64,000 nucleotides of DNA from Chionis minor (taxonomy: Eukaryota > Chordata > Aves > Charadriiformes > Chionididae). Every line of letters begins with the position of its first letter. The first letter of the stretch is position 1. The position numbers and the translations under genes were made by a program. The stretch is taken from NCBI GenBank assembly GCA_013398295.1, contig VZSF01010488.1:372001-436000 (forward strand). The letters run 5' to 3'. Shown here one piece after another: positions 37,290 through 50,366 of the stretch. The notes under the pieces were generated by a model. That model saw nothing but the letters and a program-made list of their open reading frames with translations. It was not told the origin of the DNA and made no database searches.

Positions 37290-37450
37290 TACTTTTTAAT
37301 TGGACTTTTACCATCAATTTGAATTGTGGATATGTGATCCAAAATAGTCACAGCATGCCTACGTGAATTGGCTAATGAGATGTCCGCTGACTGCTGAGCC
37401 CTTCAATTAATCAAATAGCTGAATACACTGAAGGTAGCTAAATATTCTTC
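37290..37450. promoter_or_regulatory. Candidate conserved non-coding element (weak)
   Basis: Contains TTTTTAATTGG, CAATTTGAATTG, GCTAATGAG and CAATTAATCAAATAG, words that fit homeodomain and SOX/TCF sites, in an otherwise unique stretch. It lies about 200 bp before the MIR copy. Function is inferred from texture alone. Confidence 0.2.
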
Positions 37451-37667
37451 TCTCTGGTAATATGTTAAAACTCAACATTATATCAGAAATTTTCACTAGA
37501 GACTAAAATCCCAGTTCATGTTGGGATAGTCTTCAAACAAAAAATGACACTCATTTAGTGATTCGAACATCTGCTTAATTATTTTTATTACCCTGCTACA
37601 TCTTAGGAGTAATATACCGAGAATTTGACTTACAAAATAAATTATCTTGAAGACAAAGAATGGCAGA

Positions 37668-37795
37668 TTAGATCTGTGGTTAAGACACCTGGGAGAGAAG
37701 TGGGTTTAAATCCCAGCTCTACCATTCTTTTCTGTTTGACCTTGGCCATGACATTTAGCTTTTTAGCCTCATTTTCTATATCTATTCAACAGAAA
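37668..37795 (+). mobile_element. MIR SINE, plus strand, with tRNA-like head
   Basis: The tRNA-derived head is clear: an A-box-like stretch (GTGGTTAAGACACCTGGG) from about 37677 and a B-box GGTTTAAATCC at 37703-37713, one base from the consensus. CCCAGCTCTACCA follows, then TTTGACCTTGGCCATGACATTTAGC, matching the MIR phrase TGTGACCTTGGGCAAGTCACTTAGC, then TAGCCTCATTTTCTATAT for CCTCAGTTTCCTCATCT. The order head, core, tail is right and the copy covers roughly half of MIR. MIR is old and shared by amniotes, so its presence adds little to age or lineage. Confidence 0.85.
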
Positions 37796-38845
37796 TTATT
37801 GGTGTCACAGGACAAAAAAAAGGAGTTCAAATTTCCATTTTGGGAAGGTTAGGGCTCCTAAGATGATGTCTAGCCCCTCCATCCCTACAGCAAGTTAGCA
37901 GCCATGGGATCCCTGTAAGCACAGTGCTATATAATGGTGAGCTAAAAGACACTCAACACTTCAGAAATGCATAATGACAAGCTACTATAAAGAAGCAACT
38001 TCCCAACATTCCTATATAAAAACATTTCTTCACATATGAACTGTTCAGGGAACTTTCCAGTCTCTTCATCCTAAGGAAAAGGACTGCTCTTGAGCATGTT
38101 AATCTTTTTGGACTCATCTTGTGTTTTTTCAGATACTTATGTTTGTATGTTGAATTCAAGCCTAGCCTCACTGTGTAAGCTGTCAGCAAAAAGAGACCAT
38201 CTCTTCACATACCTTCTCTTTTCAGTCCTACTAAGGTGCCAAACCAGCTTCTAGAAACAACTGCAAATTAGTGGCTACTACCATTACCATAATAACAGTG
38301 ATCTCTGCAAGTTCTAGTGATCAGAATAGTAAAGGGAAAGGCAAAAATACATTCTTTCATAAAAGATACCATTAGCTACACTCTATATTCACCCAGTTTG
38401 CTGCATACAACTTCAGCGTTTCTCCAACATGCTGCTAGGCTTATGCTGTGGATCATTTCCTGGACCATTCTCCAATGGGGGTGTGCTGGCCACCTCTGTT
38501 AGGCAAATGAAAGTCTTATAGCTGACAGATCTTGTTTCATCAGCATTTGAGACTCTTAGTCCCTCTCTTCAACATTACTTGTGGTTGAGGAAGTGATCTG
38601 CTGCAGCATACCCAAGCTAAAAAGAAACACTTAAAAGAAATAAATTAAGACAATAGTGCTCAAGCCCCATTCAATAGTGATAAGCAATCATGACCTGATG
38701 AGAAATTGTAGTTGCTTGACCCCGTCCCAGTAGATAAATCCCCACCCACTCAGTCATTCTCTCCCTAGAAAAGGACGGAGGACAGAATCAGAAGGGCAAA
38801 AGCAAGAAAAACCTCATGGGCCACAAGAAAGACAGTTTGCTAATT

Positions 38846-38868
38846 GAAGAAGAAGAAGAAAAAAAAAT
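38846..38868 (+). repeat. (GAA)n microsatellite with A run
   Basis: Five GAA units continue into eight A bases. Simple sequence. Confidence 0.85.
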
Positions 38869-40034
38869 AAAAATCAAGCAATGCAAAGGCTATCACTCTC
38901 CACCTCACAGCAGCAGACCGATGAACAAATAGCCTCTGAGCAGCAAATACTTTAGACAAACTACCTTCCAGTTTTATTGCCGAGTATGACTTTAGATGGT
39001 ATGGAGTATCTCTTGCATGGTATGGAATATTGCTTTGATCAGCTGGGGTCCACTGTCCCAGTCGTGTCTCCTAAATTTTTTCGCCACCTCCAGTCTCTTT
39101 GCTGAGGTGCTGAGTGAGAAACACAGACGGCCCCAACACTGTGCAAGCACTGTTCAGCAATAACAAACCATGTTTTTAGCTATCAACACCATTTTCATCA
39201 CAAATCTAAAACACAACACCATACAGGCTGCTTTGAAGAAAATTTACTCAATCCCAACCAGATCCAGTACGGAAATAAAACTTTCCCATGGTTTTTGGGA
39301 GTGCAAATCTGTTGTTCTTCTAGCATACCATACTGTGTCATTAACTTATCTATGACATTCTTCACAGCCCTACAATTTTCAGTCACGTAAGATAAACTCT
39401 TCATTATAATCCTCAGCATAATTTCCAAGTATGGAACATGAATATTTGTTGAATATTTGACTAATACAAAGATTTTCAAAGTAACAGCATCTCCTTAGAC
39501 ATAGTCATGAAAAAGCACCTTTGTTTTAATGGGGAAACAAATAAACTTCTATTACTCCAGCACTATTCCAACAAGGAAATTCAGGATTCCTAAGAGAAAA
39601 TTTATTCCAGGCTAAGGGCTGAACATCTCCAGTTCCCAATTCTTAAACATTTTGGAACCGCAATCACGATGAGGCTTGCTGAAAACCCTGCTATTCTCCT
39701 GTGTCAGCTCCTCAGCAAGTGGGAAGTGGTATTGCTCCATTGATCTAATTAAGGCAGTATACTTCATCTGGAAAACTAGCCTTCTCTCATTTTGCCAGCC
39801 ACAATAGCAAGGTGGGCATGAAATATTGCATCACTTGTTGTGTGAGGTCACACCCAAGACAAACCTCCGCAGTTGTTCATCTTGCCTTAAAGCCCAGAGA
39901 AAGTCACCAACAAGTAAAAAACCCATGAAAAGCTTCTGCCCTATACCAGCAATGGCCAAATTAAGTGACACAAGAAATTCTTACAAGAATCTTTCAGACT
40001 GAGGATGATATTGAGCTAAATTGAGGTGACTACA

Positions 40035-40160
40035 TGTAGGTCTGTGCATGTGAGCCAAGCGTCTAAGTTCTTGTCATTGTGGCTGACAAGAAATTTAGCC
40101 TATAGGATCAGCCGAGCCTCAGGAAATCCTTCCCAAACTAAAATAGACACCTACAATTGA
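40035..40160. mobile_element. Palindromic (MITE-like) element
   Basis: The centre is a strong hairpin: TAAGTTCTTGTC at 40064-40075 faces GACAAGAAATTTA at 40085-40097 with a 9-base loop and one bulge. The outer ends are also inverted: TGTAGGTCTGT near 40035 faces AGACACCTACA near 40147-40157. Nested inverted repeats over about 125 bp, with TAGGTG/CACCTA at the ends, look like a miniature inverted-repeat DNA element. I cannot name the family, and no transposase is present. Confidence 0.45.
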
Positions 40161-41289
40161 GTTAGTCTAGTTGCTTTAGTCAAAATTCTAGAAGACAAAA
40201 CCCTGATATTTCCTACCCCATGCAGATACATTCTATTGTTAGAATATTTTAGGCTGCCAAAATGAGAGAAGACCCTAGAATTTTCCTAGTGCCTCTGGTC
40301 TCTGCCTCCAGATGATACCAAACATGAGGTTTGCAACATGTTCTGCAAACAGAGCAGAAACACTTTTCTCCATGGGCTATTCTGAAACAGTGTGGGGAAG
40401 GCAAGGGCAATGAACCCTTGAGGGATGTTTGGGAGAGTGGTTTGTGAAAGGGCAGATGAAACAAGTTTAGGAATACAGCTCGTGGTTCAGCTTAAATTTA
40501 TGAGGTAAGCTGTTCTCCTAGTTTGTCTAGTTCATCTGTTTTCTACCAGTTCATTTTCTTTGACCTGTTAATAATATTAAAGTCTTATCCTGCAGTGCTG
40601 CTTCTGAACTTGCCCATTTTTCCTTTTAAATTCCTCACTTTGGCAGGAAGGGCTATCGGCTTGATCTTCTTTGAAGACAGAATTGCTTGTTGTCACAGCT
40701 GATATAGAGATTCCCATGACATTCAGGTCCCCTCTTGTTTCTCATATTGCACATGAGCAAAGCTTTCCCTTTGGAGACACTGACAGGTAGCGCTAATTTG
40801 CAGTTCCCAGTAACTGACCATTTCTTAAAGACTAATGATGTAGTTCACACCTAACCAGCCTTGCAAAAAATGCACAAGAGTAAAGCAAATCAGAAGAATG
40901 TATAGTTCAAACCTCATTAAAGGGCTTTCATCAGCAATTCTTCCTTAAGCTTGAAAAATGTCTCACTCTCCTCTATGTTAATGCAATTTGTAAACCCAAG
41001 CAATCGAATCAAGCTAGTCCTATTTATTAGGTGCTTTAGTACACAATTACTACACTTTCTATGGACTAGCAGCTATAAATTATGAAAAAGTTATTTTGTT
41101 AAACAGAATAAAAATTCCAAACTATATCTATCTGTATTCCTTTTCTCATCACTGCAATATCTGTTATTGTCACTGCAATCTGTTACCTGTACTCTTTAAA
41201 TGTATGAACTCTCATAAAAAGTGTGTTTGATTGCGTTCAGTGATTGCTATATGTTGTTTTTCTGCGATTTCCTGTACAGCTGTAATGAA

Positions 41290-41660
41290 ACCTGGGACAA
41301 AAGCCATAGACAATAGAATGACATAAGACTGAGACAGTGGGAGTAAAAGAAATAGGCTGGAAATGGTTAAACAGTAGCAGAAACCCAAGACAAATACATA
41401 GATGTGAAACAGGGACACTAGGAAATAGAGCACAAAAATGAACCCTGAAGAGAGAAATAGCAGCAAAAAGGATAAAATGAGGAGAAAAAGTCTTGGGAAA
41501 GAGTTTTGGAGGAAGAAAATGAGATTGGAAAAGAAAGAAATAAGATAAATTAGCCTAACAGACTATGAAACACTGGTAAAGATCCTTCAAAAAACAGTCA
41601 AATTCCAAATGAAAATGAGTGAAACAAAAGAAGGAAAAAAAGCTAAATACAAGGCCATAA
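41290..41660 (+). other. Purine-biased stretch
   Basis: For some 370 bases the plus strand is dominated by A and G, with words such as GAAAAAG, GGAAG and GAGAGAAA. It makes the minus strand T- and C-rich, so the open frame there (41212-41466) appears strongly hydrophobic. That frame should not be taken as a membrane protein. Strand asymmetry of this length can accompany transcription but is not proof of it. Confidence 0.55.
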
Positions 41661-44330
41661 CAGTGACACTTCATTTTCTTACTGATTTCTAATCTGTAAA
41701 AAGCTCATGCTACCCATTGTAGCTGGTTTATTTCACAGAAAGTCATGAGCATACACCTTCTACATGCTTTGCTGTTGATTCTGGTAGCACTTCTGCATGT
41801 GCAAGTACATATAGATATTTGCAAGACTAAAGTTTCAATCTCCGTCTGTATTTGATGGGCCACATTCATGCGGAAGTGCCATTTCTGGTGATGTGATCTT
41901 TTTTACCCAGTACAAAACCCAAAAAACTCAACACCTGTGATGCAGCCTAAACTGCTGTAACACCCATCGCTCCACCCAAGAGTCTCATCATCTTCTGGAA
42001 GCCTTCTTGGTGATGCACCCATCTGAATTACATGGAAAACATTTTTCATCCAGCTATATTTATGCAACTAGATAGACAGTCACAACAGACTACTTCATCT
42101 GCATATAGATTTTGAACTTGCTCCGACTAACTTGCTGCCAGCCGTTTCAAAATACGGACACCAAAATTTTATTTTGTTCAGCAGCCATATAGGTATATTA
42201 TTTACTCATTACTACCTTCAGACTATGTATTTCTCTTTTCTCTTCCAAGGAGAGAAAAGAGTTTGTTAGTTGATGGAGTTCTCGCTTATTTCCAGATTTT
42301 ACACAAAGAAAGCACACTAACTGTGTATATATTACTCCTAACTTCATAAATTTAATCCAAAATTGCTAGTGACATTGACTTTGGGGAAATCACAGGACAT
42401 GTGTTAATGTTAAATATAGCACCATGTTTTCCCTGATAGAAGTATTTTCCTTCCATATCCGTCACAAGACAAAGTTCTGAAGTGGAAACTTCTCAGTCAT
42501 GGGGGCTTATAGTGTAATAAACAAAATCAGACACCATTTATCTTTGTGTCTAAAGCACTGCATGTAGCCAAAGTACAAGTTCTTCCCCTCTGATCTACTG
42601 ATGAGTTACATCATGACCTAGAAGAAGGTATTGATGAGTAAGCAGCCCTCTTTCTGGAAATTCATTCTCCAGGAAGGCATTGTTTCAGGCATCTCCTCAG
42701 CAGAGGCAAGAACCAGCAGAAATGTCACAGCTGTTGAACACTGAACATTTGATATAATGCTAGCACAGCGTCATTTAAAAAAGTTTTAAAGCTTTCTAAA
42801 TTTAAAAGGCAAATACTTTCATTACCAACTGCATACTGAGTTGTTTAATGCTCCATGATTTATTGATAAGGATTTTCACCATAGTAAGGAAAAAACTTGG
42901 TTGAAAAATAAATGAAAACCAGCATGGCATTAATATGACCAGAGAGAACCTCTTGCTCTTGCCTTTGGGATATGATCAAAGGACTCGCTTCTGTGGGTAT
43001 AGTTCTGAAAAATAATCATGTCTGACAGTAAGCATATGGCCCCAATCCTTCGTTGTACTTGAACAGCATTTGCCACACCAGCAGTCGCAAAGCATGCTTA
43101 AAGACAACACAGCCTTTTCCTGTAGCAGCTGCTCAAAATGGGGAACTTCCAGAAACATGAAGAAAAGCATCTAGCTTATTCTCATGGCCTGACTAAAGGA
43201 AATGAATGGGATAAAGACCAGGATAAAAGGTCATCCCTAAACTAAACAATGAATTTTGGGGCCTTTGTGAAGATGGACGAGGAAGCCAAGGGAACATGCA
43301 ATCTCTAAAACTGCAAGAGTTGTGTTGTTCATCCCAGCAACACAACTGAAAACGAAGGGTTTCCACCCATAGACCATACATAGACTGCAGTGAGTTCACT
43401 CTGGGATGCAGCTTATAGTGTCTGCTCACAAGTAGTTGAGGGCTTACCCAAAGCTGATTACAGTTCCCCCAAAGCTAATGTGCCCTTTTCTCCTAGAAAG
43501 GTGAAGGCATACGAATGAAGAGGACGAGGAAGACTAAAACTGGTGCAAGAAAAACCAGGAAATGGCCAGGTTATGGACATGAATCCAGAAGTGGGAGAGT
43601 CATTCTTACGTTCCACAGATTTGATACAGCCTATACGAGGAGGAAATCGTGACATACATTTCCATGAACACTTCAAATGAATGCCCTTGTTCAGCAAATA
43701 TTTTTTTCACTTCCATAATTCTTAACACATCCTTGTATCAATTCATTCAGCAATCAGGTCAGCTCAAAGATATGAAGGTCTCTGATGCAATGCACACCAT
43801 AATACACTCTTCAAAACAGTCTGCCACATTCACCGTAGGTGTCTAGAATGTACAGCTGGATGCCACATGTTCAAGTAAAAATTACTTCCTCTTCCTTTCC
43901 ACAGCTCTTCCTCATTACAAACAATCCCATTCACAAACCCACTGGGTCACCGGAAACTACACATCCCTTTCCCTATCCTATCCTGCTGCTGCAACAAGAG
44001 CTGGTCTCCTCCTCATTGTGAGCAACGAGAAATGGCTATATCTGGCCCCAAAATTCACAGTTGCATTTCCAACACCCTGTGAAAACACCAGGACTGTGAT
44101 TCGTTGTCACTGGTGATAAAGACGTAGTTACACTATTGAACAATCTAGTTAATTCTGTGTTTTATCACTCAAGATCTGTGATTCACCCCAACAGAGTTAA
44201 TTTAATGGAGTATAAATAGGTTTGTCAGATATTCAATAATTTTCATGAAGTGTTTTTACTTTAATTTGTGAAAATATAATTTGTACACATGACAAAAATC
44301 TATATTTCGCATCCCATACCTTTTCATTTA

Positions 44331-44364
44331 CACAGAGAGAGACAAAGACAGAGACAGGAGAAAA
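44331..44364 (+). repeat. GA-rich microsatellite-like patch
   Basis: CAGAGAGAGACAAAGACAGA and related units, a worn (GA)n or (GACA)n simple repeat. Confidence 0.7.
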
Positions 44365-47300
44365 GTCTTTTCCACTTCAGTTTCTTCACCTGGGACAATG
44401 AAAGGGGAGGGATCCAACATTGAAAATGCAGAAATTCTTCTACACTCTTGTGCCCAGGAATACTGTGATCACTCAAAATGTCTTGATATCAAGTCTTAAG
44501 CATTTTACAGATACACTGTTATGTTTTTAAAGTTCTCTTTACTAAGCAGAAGTGAAGGAAGCAAAAATTAATCCAAATAGCCGCAGCTGATACTTATATT
44601 CATAAATTGTGAACACTGCAAAAACAATCGTGTCCTAAGATTTTATTCTGTTCATCTCTACAGGGGCTGTGTTCCTTGTCTTTATTATTTTTAACATCTT
44701 TCACAGTACAGATCTTTAAATGCATAGAAATGCAAATATATGCTGCATGTAGAAGTGCCATATCCACATGCAGACAGCATTATTCCTGAAGCCTGAACAC
44801 ACATTCTTTGCATTCTTGATGTGCTCAAAAATAACAGTATACAAAACCAACTTGAATACCATACTGTGAAAAGCAAGGTGGGTTTTTTTTCTTTTTTAAA
44901 ATCAAAAAATAGACTCTAAGGCTATCTTTTATTTGCAAGGAGTACTAAAATACCAAAATAGAGTATAAAGTTAGACATCTCTAGAGAGTCCTAGATTTTA
45001 AAAGGTACTTAGATAAATGATTTTCATTTCAAAAGCACTAAACACCCATAATCATCTATTGTAGAAAATTGGAGATACTGGATTCTCACCACCTCTTACA
45101 ACCTGAACTGTTTAAACACGGACTGAGGAAGCTCATTTTAGGCCCAATCATGATGACCAGCTGTTCCTTAGTCTTATATTTGCAAGATAAGCACTGACCT
45201 TGATTTATTATTCTGTGCTTCAGATAGTCATTTATGCTTATACAAAGTAAGTGTAATACACTGGTGTTTTTCTAATTATTGTTCTGGTCAACAAAGGGGT
45301 AAGTCAGCACTGGTGTTAAAGAGCTGAGGAGCAGATCCATATATTTTAATGTAATTAAAGAACATTTCAAAGAAATTGGAATTTCAATTATTTTTTTAAA
45401 TAGGTATATTTTCTATTTTGATTAATTTCCTCTATATGTCACCTTATGAACATGAAAACAGGGAAAGAGTCATGAATAGAGTTACACACTGTAACTTCTT
45501 CATAGAGAAAGTAGGCTGAAACCTCAATTCAAGCTTTAAAATAAAGATACTATCTAATAATTTTTTTTTAAAAAAGCAACTTTGTGTATTTCAGAATTCA
45601 CACAGTGATTTTAGAAACCCACAGAGCTTGTAAATACCATGCAGATCTGCTAGATGAACAACATGTCATATCAGACCTAGAAGCAGTATGAAAATAGACT
45701 GCATAACTTTAATTTGAGAGTCAGTGGATATTCAGCAATACACATTTTAAAAATATTTTTAAGGAAAGGAAGCTTTTGAACAGCAAAAGAACAAGGTAAA
45801 TGAAAATTAAGTCCCAATGAGCTTCTCGTTTTTCAGGTGGCCGATCTCAAGCTCAAGTTTCTCATAGAAAAATGTTAATTTTTTAGAGCTTGCCAATTTT
45901 ATTTTCTATCAGCTGAACCAGAATATTTAATCTCAGGAGTAGAGGCAGATGTCTCTTAGATAAGACACCTGCTCCCTTTAAGTTGGAAAATATAGTCAAA
46001 TTGCATTAGGTTGTCCACCTGCATGAACATATTTTAGCTGCAAAAAAGAAAATTGTCTGCAAAGAGTTCATTATACTTAGTTTGCAGCAGCTCAGATACT
46101 TGTTACTGCTTCAAGGAATGGATGCAGACATCAGAAGACTCAAGCCGAATAGCTGTACTCTGTCTCAGGACGTGGCACAGAAAAACATTTTCCTTCCTCC
46201 ACTAGTCAGAGTAGACCCACATCATGCGAAACAAATTCACCACCACTCACATAAGCACACAAGGACAAGCAGATAGGTGAGACCAAAGGTCTCCTTTCAA
46301 CACCAGCAAACAAAAGGTACTTAGGGAAGAGTAATGACATTTTTCTTCAGAATATCCTTCCAGCCTCTAACCATTTGTGTCTCAGAGATCTCCTTGCACC
46401 AGAACATACTCTTTCTGGAAAACACTCCCCATTGTCTTGCCTCAGGCAATTTAAGGTACAGAAAGCCAACAGCTACGTCCATTTCATAAAAATCATGAAT
46501 GGGCTCATTTGTGTCCTAAATTCACCAGCCTTGGCAAGAAGTGGTGTGAAAATCCTGAACGCATGTGATCTCAAGAAGGCATAAGTGATCAAAACCTCCT
46601 TTACTTTACACTGGTATAAGTCATGAGTTACTCGATGCATGTTGCATCCTTCTAAAATGACTATGGAAGGCAAATCAGGCCTGGTTACCAACCTGCTCCA
46701 GTGATCACTGCAGGGGACGGGGAGAGTCCAGGGCCCATTCTCTCCTTTTGCCACTATAAAGTAGCCAGTGTTTATGGGGAGGCAGTCAGAGAGTTCCTAC
46801 AAATCTCTCCTTTACAGACTTTGTACTTCACTCCCTGATCCTCCTCCACAGGACTAGGAACAGCAGAACAATCCTTCTATATGCAGAAAGCCAGGGATGC
46901 TGGTTATTTCTATTCCACGCACCACATAACGGTAGTATTAAGAAGTATAACAGACTTTGTGTTCCCTGTGCACAGAGGATGTGCACTCTTTGTGATGTAA
47001 CACAACACATGCACTCTGAAAGTCTACAAAAGAAATAACTTGATATTTTAGTAATAAAGACACCAAACATTCTCCCCAACCCTCTTGACAGACAGAGGAA
47101 ATAGTGACTATTGATAAGAAGTAGGTAATTTCCTCTTGATTCCTATTCATAAACCCCTTATGAATGTTAACACTGTAGGCCTTGCATATGATTGAAATTA
47201 AGATTTCTGCCTGGCAATACTTGCATCCCTGTACAGCCTGGCCTACAAAGACTTCCAAATTGTTAAAACTGCTTGCATAAGAAGAGAAGCTTCACTTTAT

Positions 47301-47880
47301 TGTGAGCCATGGCAGCCTGGTAGGCAGATAAAGCTTTACCCTAGACTTGTGTGTTAACTCCTTTGTAGTTCTGATCTCCCCATTCATTTCCTTTTTAAAT
47401 AGCAGAGAGAAGAATAGATCAGATAGAAAATGGATGTGACTGCAAATTACGCATCTATCATGCTTACTGCCTAGTGGCAACCCACTTTTGACTTTCAAAA
47501 GAGTGAGATGGGGCCTTTCAGCCTTTCAAAATGTAGAAGTGTAAAATACAAGTTTTATTTAAAATGTAGGTATTGTGAAATGTTGATTATTTAAAAAAAA
47601 AAAAGAGAGATTTTGTTGTTATGTATTGTGTAATGAATTGGACTTGCACAAACCAAAGGCCAAATCCTGAGCAAAAAACACAGAAACATTTCACAGATAA
47701 GGGTTAGTGTATTGATGTGGATCCTATTAAAAGAACTATAATGAAACATGCTTGTTGATGGCCACTAAGCTCCTCCAGCTGATGGGACCATATGCAAAGG
47801 AATTACCTTTATATTCCATAGCAAAACCCTGGCTGTCATGCAGTACAAGGTCCATTAAAATCAGTAGCCCACGGCCTTGG

Positions 47881-48386
47881 AACTGAACATCACAATGCCA
47901 TTTACATCACTTGCATAGGTTTCTTCCACCAAAAGCAACCTGTACGACAGCCCTGTACACATTCCTGTCCACCCTGTATGAGCTCACACTACACGTCCTG
48001 ACATGCCCCCAGGCCTTCAGCTGTCCTCCCACAAGTACCTGCCTAGAGTTCTCCATGCCTTCGATAACTGCATCATGGGACCAACCACTGCCTGAGTCTC
48101 GCCACTTTATTAACTTATAGCCAAAAGAACAGGAGACCAGCAACTGGACTTCAGCCTTTCATCAGGCATATGTGCACGTTGTAGCTGGCAGCCCAAGAGA
48201 GCCAGGTAGAAAACAAACACCTGTTTTCCCAAAGACCCAGGCCAGAGTGCTCCAGCAGGTGCTACGACCTGCTTACATCATTGTCTTGGGTATAACTCAT
48301 GCTGGGGTGTACTGGAGCAGTCTTCCCCAATGAGAAGATCCCAAGTCATTAGAGGTCACCAAGATTTTAAAAAAAAAAAAAAAAAA
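47881..48386. other. GC-richer block ending in an A18 tract
   Basis: About 480 bases of noticeably higher GC are followed by 18 A at 48369-48386 and then CACACACAACC. A tail of that kind would fit a retroposed copy on the plus strand, but no AATAAA lies just before it and I recognise no parent gene. On the minus strand a 78-codon frame (47907-48143) is open, and AATAAAGTGGCGAGAC can be read near 48113-48098. The block may be an old LTR or retrocopy, or just a GC-richer island. Confidence 0.25.
48369..48386 (+). repeat. A18 homopolymer with CA tail
   Basis: Eighteen A, then three to four CA units. The longest A run in the window. Confidence 0.9.
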
Positions 48387-49038
48387 CACACACAACCACA
48401 GAGCATGCAGGACAGACCACACAAGAAAAGATTGGATGCAGCTTTCTTGGGTCCACACAAAGAAGTAGAGAGGCAGTAGGAGAACAGATCGTACCAAGGC
48501 CAAGGTTCTTTTTACAAGTCACATAGGCAGCAGATGAGCCACATGTAAACAAGTCACACCATTTTTATTCCTCCAAAAACCTTTATTGCTGTCCAAGATA
48601 GAAGACCTTCATTCACCTTACTCCACACTTTGCTCTCGTCACAAAGAATTAATTCTGACAGCCCCATCTCAAGGAGCAGTGCCCTGAGTGCTTTTCTGTG
48701 TTATTGGTTCACCTGGAAGGCAAGTATGGCACTTGTCGCAAGGACCCTGTCCTTAGCCCACCCTGTAATATTTTGAAACATGGAGTTTCATGGGGACCCA
48801 CACCTCAGCTGCCCAAGTGCCAACCCAAAGGTTCTGTCAGAGACAGACAATGCTAAGAATCCTCTCCTCGTATGGACTTTCACAAGTGCGATGCATGGAT
48901 GTGTTCTTTATGCTTAATTTTGATCCAAAGCAGCATGGATCTTTACTCATAGAAGGCTACTCTCTGTCCTCCCTGGCAGATCTCTGAATCAAAACTGGTT
49001 ACAATCTGACCAAGCAACTATGCATTGTAATCTGGATT

Positions 49039-49052
49039 AAAAAAAAAAAAAA
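49039..49052 (+). repeat. A14 homopolymer
   Basis: Uninterrupted A run; no retroposon recognisable upstream. Confidence 0.9.
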
Positions 49053-50334
49053 GTCAGCTCACTTTCTAATAGGATAATCACCAACAAAAACCAGCACATG
49101 AAAACACATTCTTTAAGGTATATAGCCTTCATTACTGGCCTTTGCACTTGCCCACCACCCTTCCAACACTGAATACCTGAGCCATTTCAAGTTTGGCCCT
49201 GCGCTTGAGCCACCTCACAGGCAGTCCTTTTCTCATACACCTGTTCCCAGGACAGCAACCATCTGACTTGGTAGGATTCATTTGGATGGATTAAGTTGTG
49301 GGCAGGGTTCTTTCTCCCCGACACAACAACAAAAGAGAGGATAAATCTAAGGCATCCCAAAGCAAGGATGATGGCCACATAGAGTAGCAATACACGGTTC
49401 TCCAAAAGCAAGCAGGGGAGGAGAGAGAAGAACCTGGAACAGGGGATGAACAACGCCAAGACAAATATGTGCATACCTGGTAATCTTTCACAGGTTATAC
49501 TCTTCATTTTTTTAGTCCCTTCATCTGCCAGACACATACTCAGAGACAAGGATGCTGACACAGGGAATGTGCAAGAGTAACTGAGACCAAGATAATCACA
49601 GAAGTAGAGATGTGGCAGCCATCATCACAATGAACTTTCTGTATAACAAGGGAAATTACTACTACTAGACTAAGTAGGTCATGTATGTTTCCAGGTGTCA
49701 CTCACATTTTGCCTTCTGCATGAGTGTTTATGCTAAAGTAAACAGATTAATAAGGGAATTTGTACAAATATGTATGTGTGGAATGCATTCACTCTCTACA
49801 CAAGTGTCCTCTACTGTGCCGAACTAAACCACTTTCTATATGTATTCCTTAAAGTCCTAGGAAGGGAGGAGAGGAGCCATGTGGAGGGAGCTGGGCAGGA
49901 TTCATAGCAGGGAGATACAGGCAAGCTCCTGATTGATTTTTCTTCACTTAAGCGTGGGTGCAGACTGGCAATGGATAACACTGGTAGATGCATACATAAA
50001 GCTGGGACTAGTTCCACTGTTTGACATGCGAGATAAGCAGAGGCAGGACCAAGCAGAAGAAGCTACAGACCTGTATGGTAACTGTGGGTAGACAAGGTGA
50101 TGCCATGCATACTTAGGCATGTTGTTCTGACCACCAAAAGCCATTTTAACTGTGACTTCTAGGGTTTGCAACAGAGCTGGTAGGCAAGTCCGGGCTACTT
50201 TTTTCTCAACACTTGGCCAACATCATCAGCAAAAGCATGTAACACGACAGAAAGACGTGTTTTCTGTCTAAACCAGGAACCCCAGACATATCTTGCCCAA
50301 CTGTGGGGATGAGGTAAGCTATAGCTGCAGCAGA

Positions 50335-50366
50335 TAGAATCTCTGATGAGTGGTAGAATCTCTGAT
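50335..50366 (+). repeat. 13-bp direct repeat at 19-bp spacing
   Basis: TAGAATCTCTGAT occurs exactly at 50335-50347 and 50354-50366, a small local duplication. Confidence 0.75.

Larger units (their letters stand above)
29586..37660. other. Non-coding unique sequence
   Basis: No gene is recognised; the longest frame (145 codons at 31239-31676, plus) matches nothing. A short direct repeat lies at 30323-30354, a (CAAA)n microsatellite at 33319-33347 and a purine-rich tract at 36018-36048. Two parts at about 36840-37030 and 37290-37450 have an enhancer-like texture. The remainder is AT-rich unique DNA. Confidence 0.65.
37796..47880. other. Non-coding unique sequence
   Basis: No gene is recognised. 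It holds a (GAA)n tract at 38846-38868, a palindromic element at 40035-40160, a purine-biased stretch at 41290-41660, a GA-rich patch at 44331-44364 and a 12-A run at 47593-47604. Short open frames on both strands match nothing. The rest is unique AT-rich DNA. Confidence 0.65.

Noticed and set aside
41212..41466. Strongly hydrophobic 84-codon minus-strand frame that looks like a membrane protein
   Set aside because: The hydrophobicity is produced by the purine-biased plus strand (T-rich codons on the minus strand).
49187..49561. 124-codon minus-strand frame with a hydrophobic middle
   Set aside because: No recognised family, a second overlapping open frame on the same strand, and no gene context.
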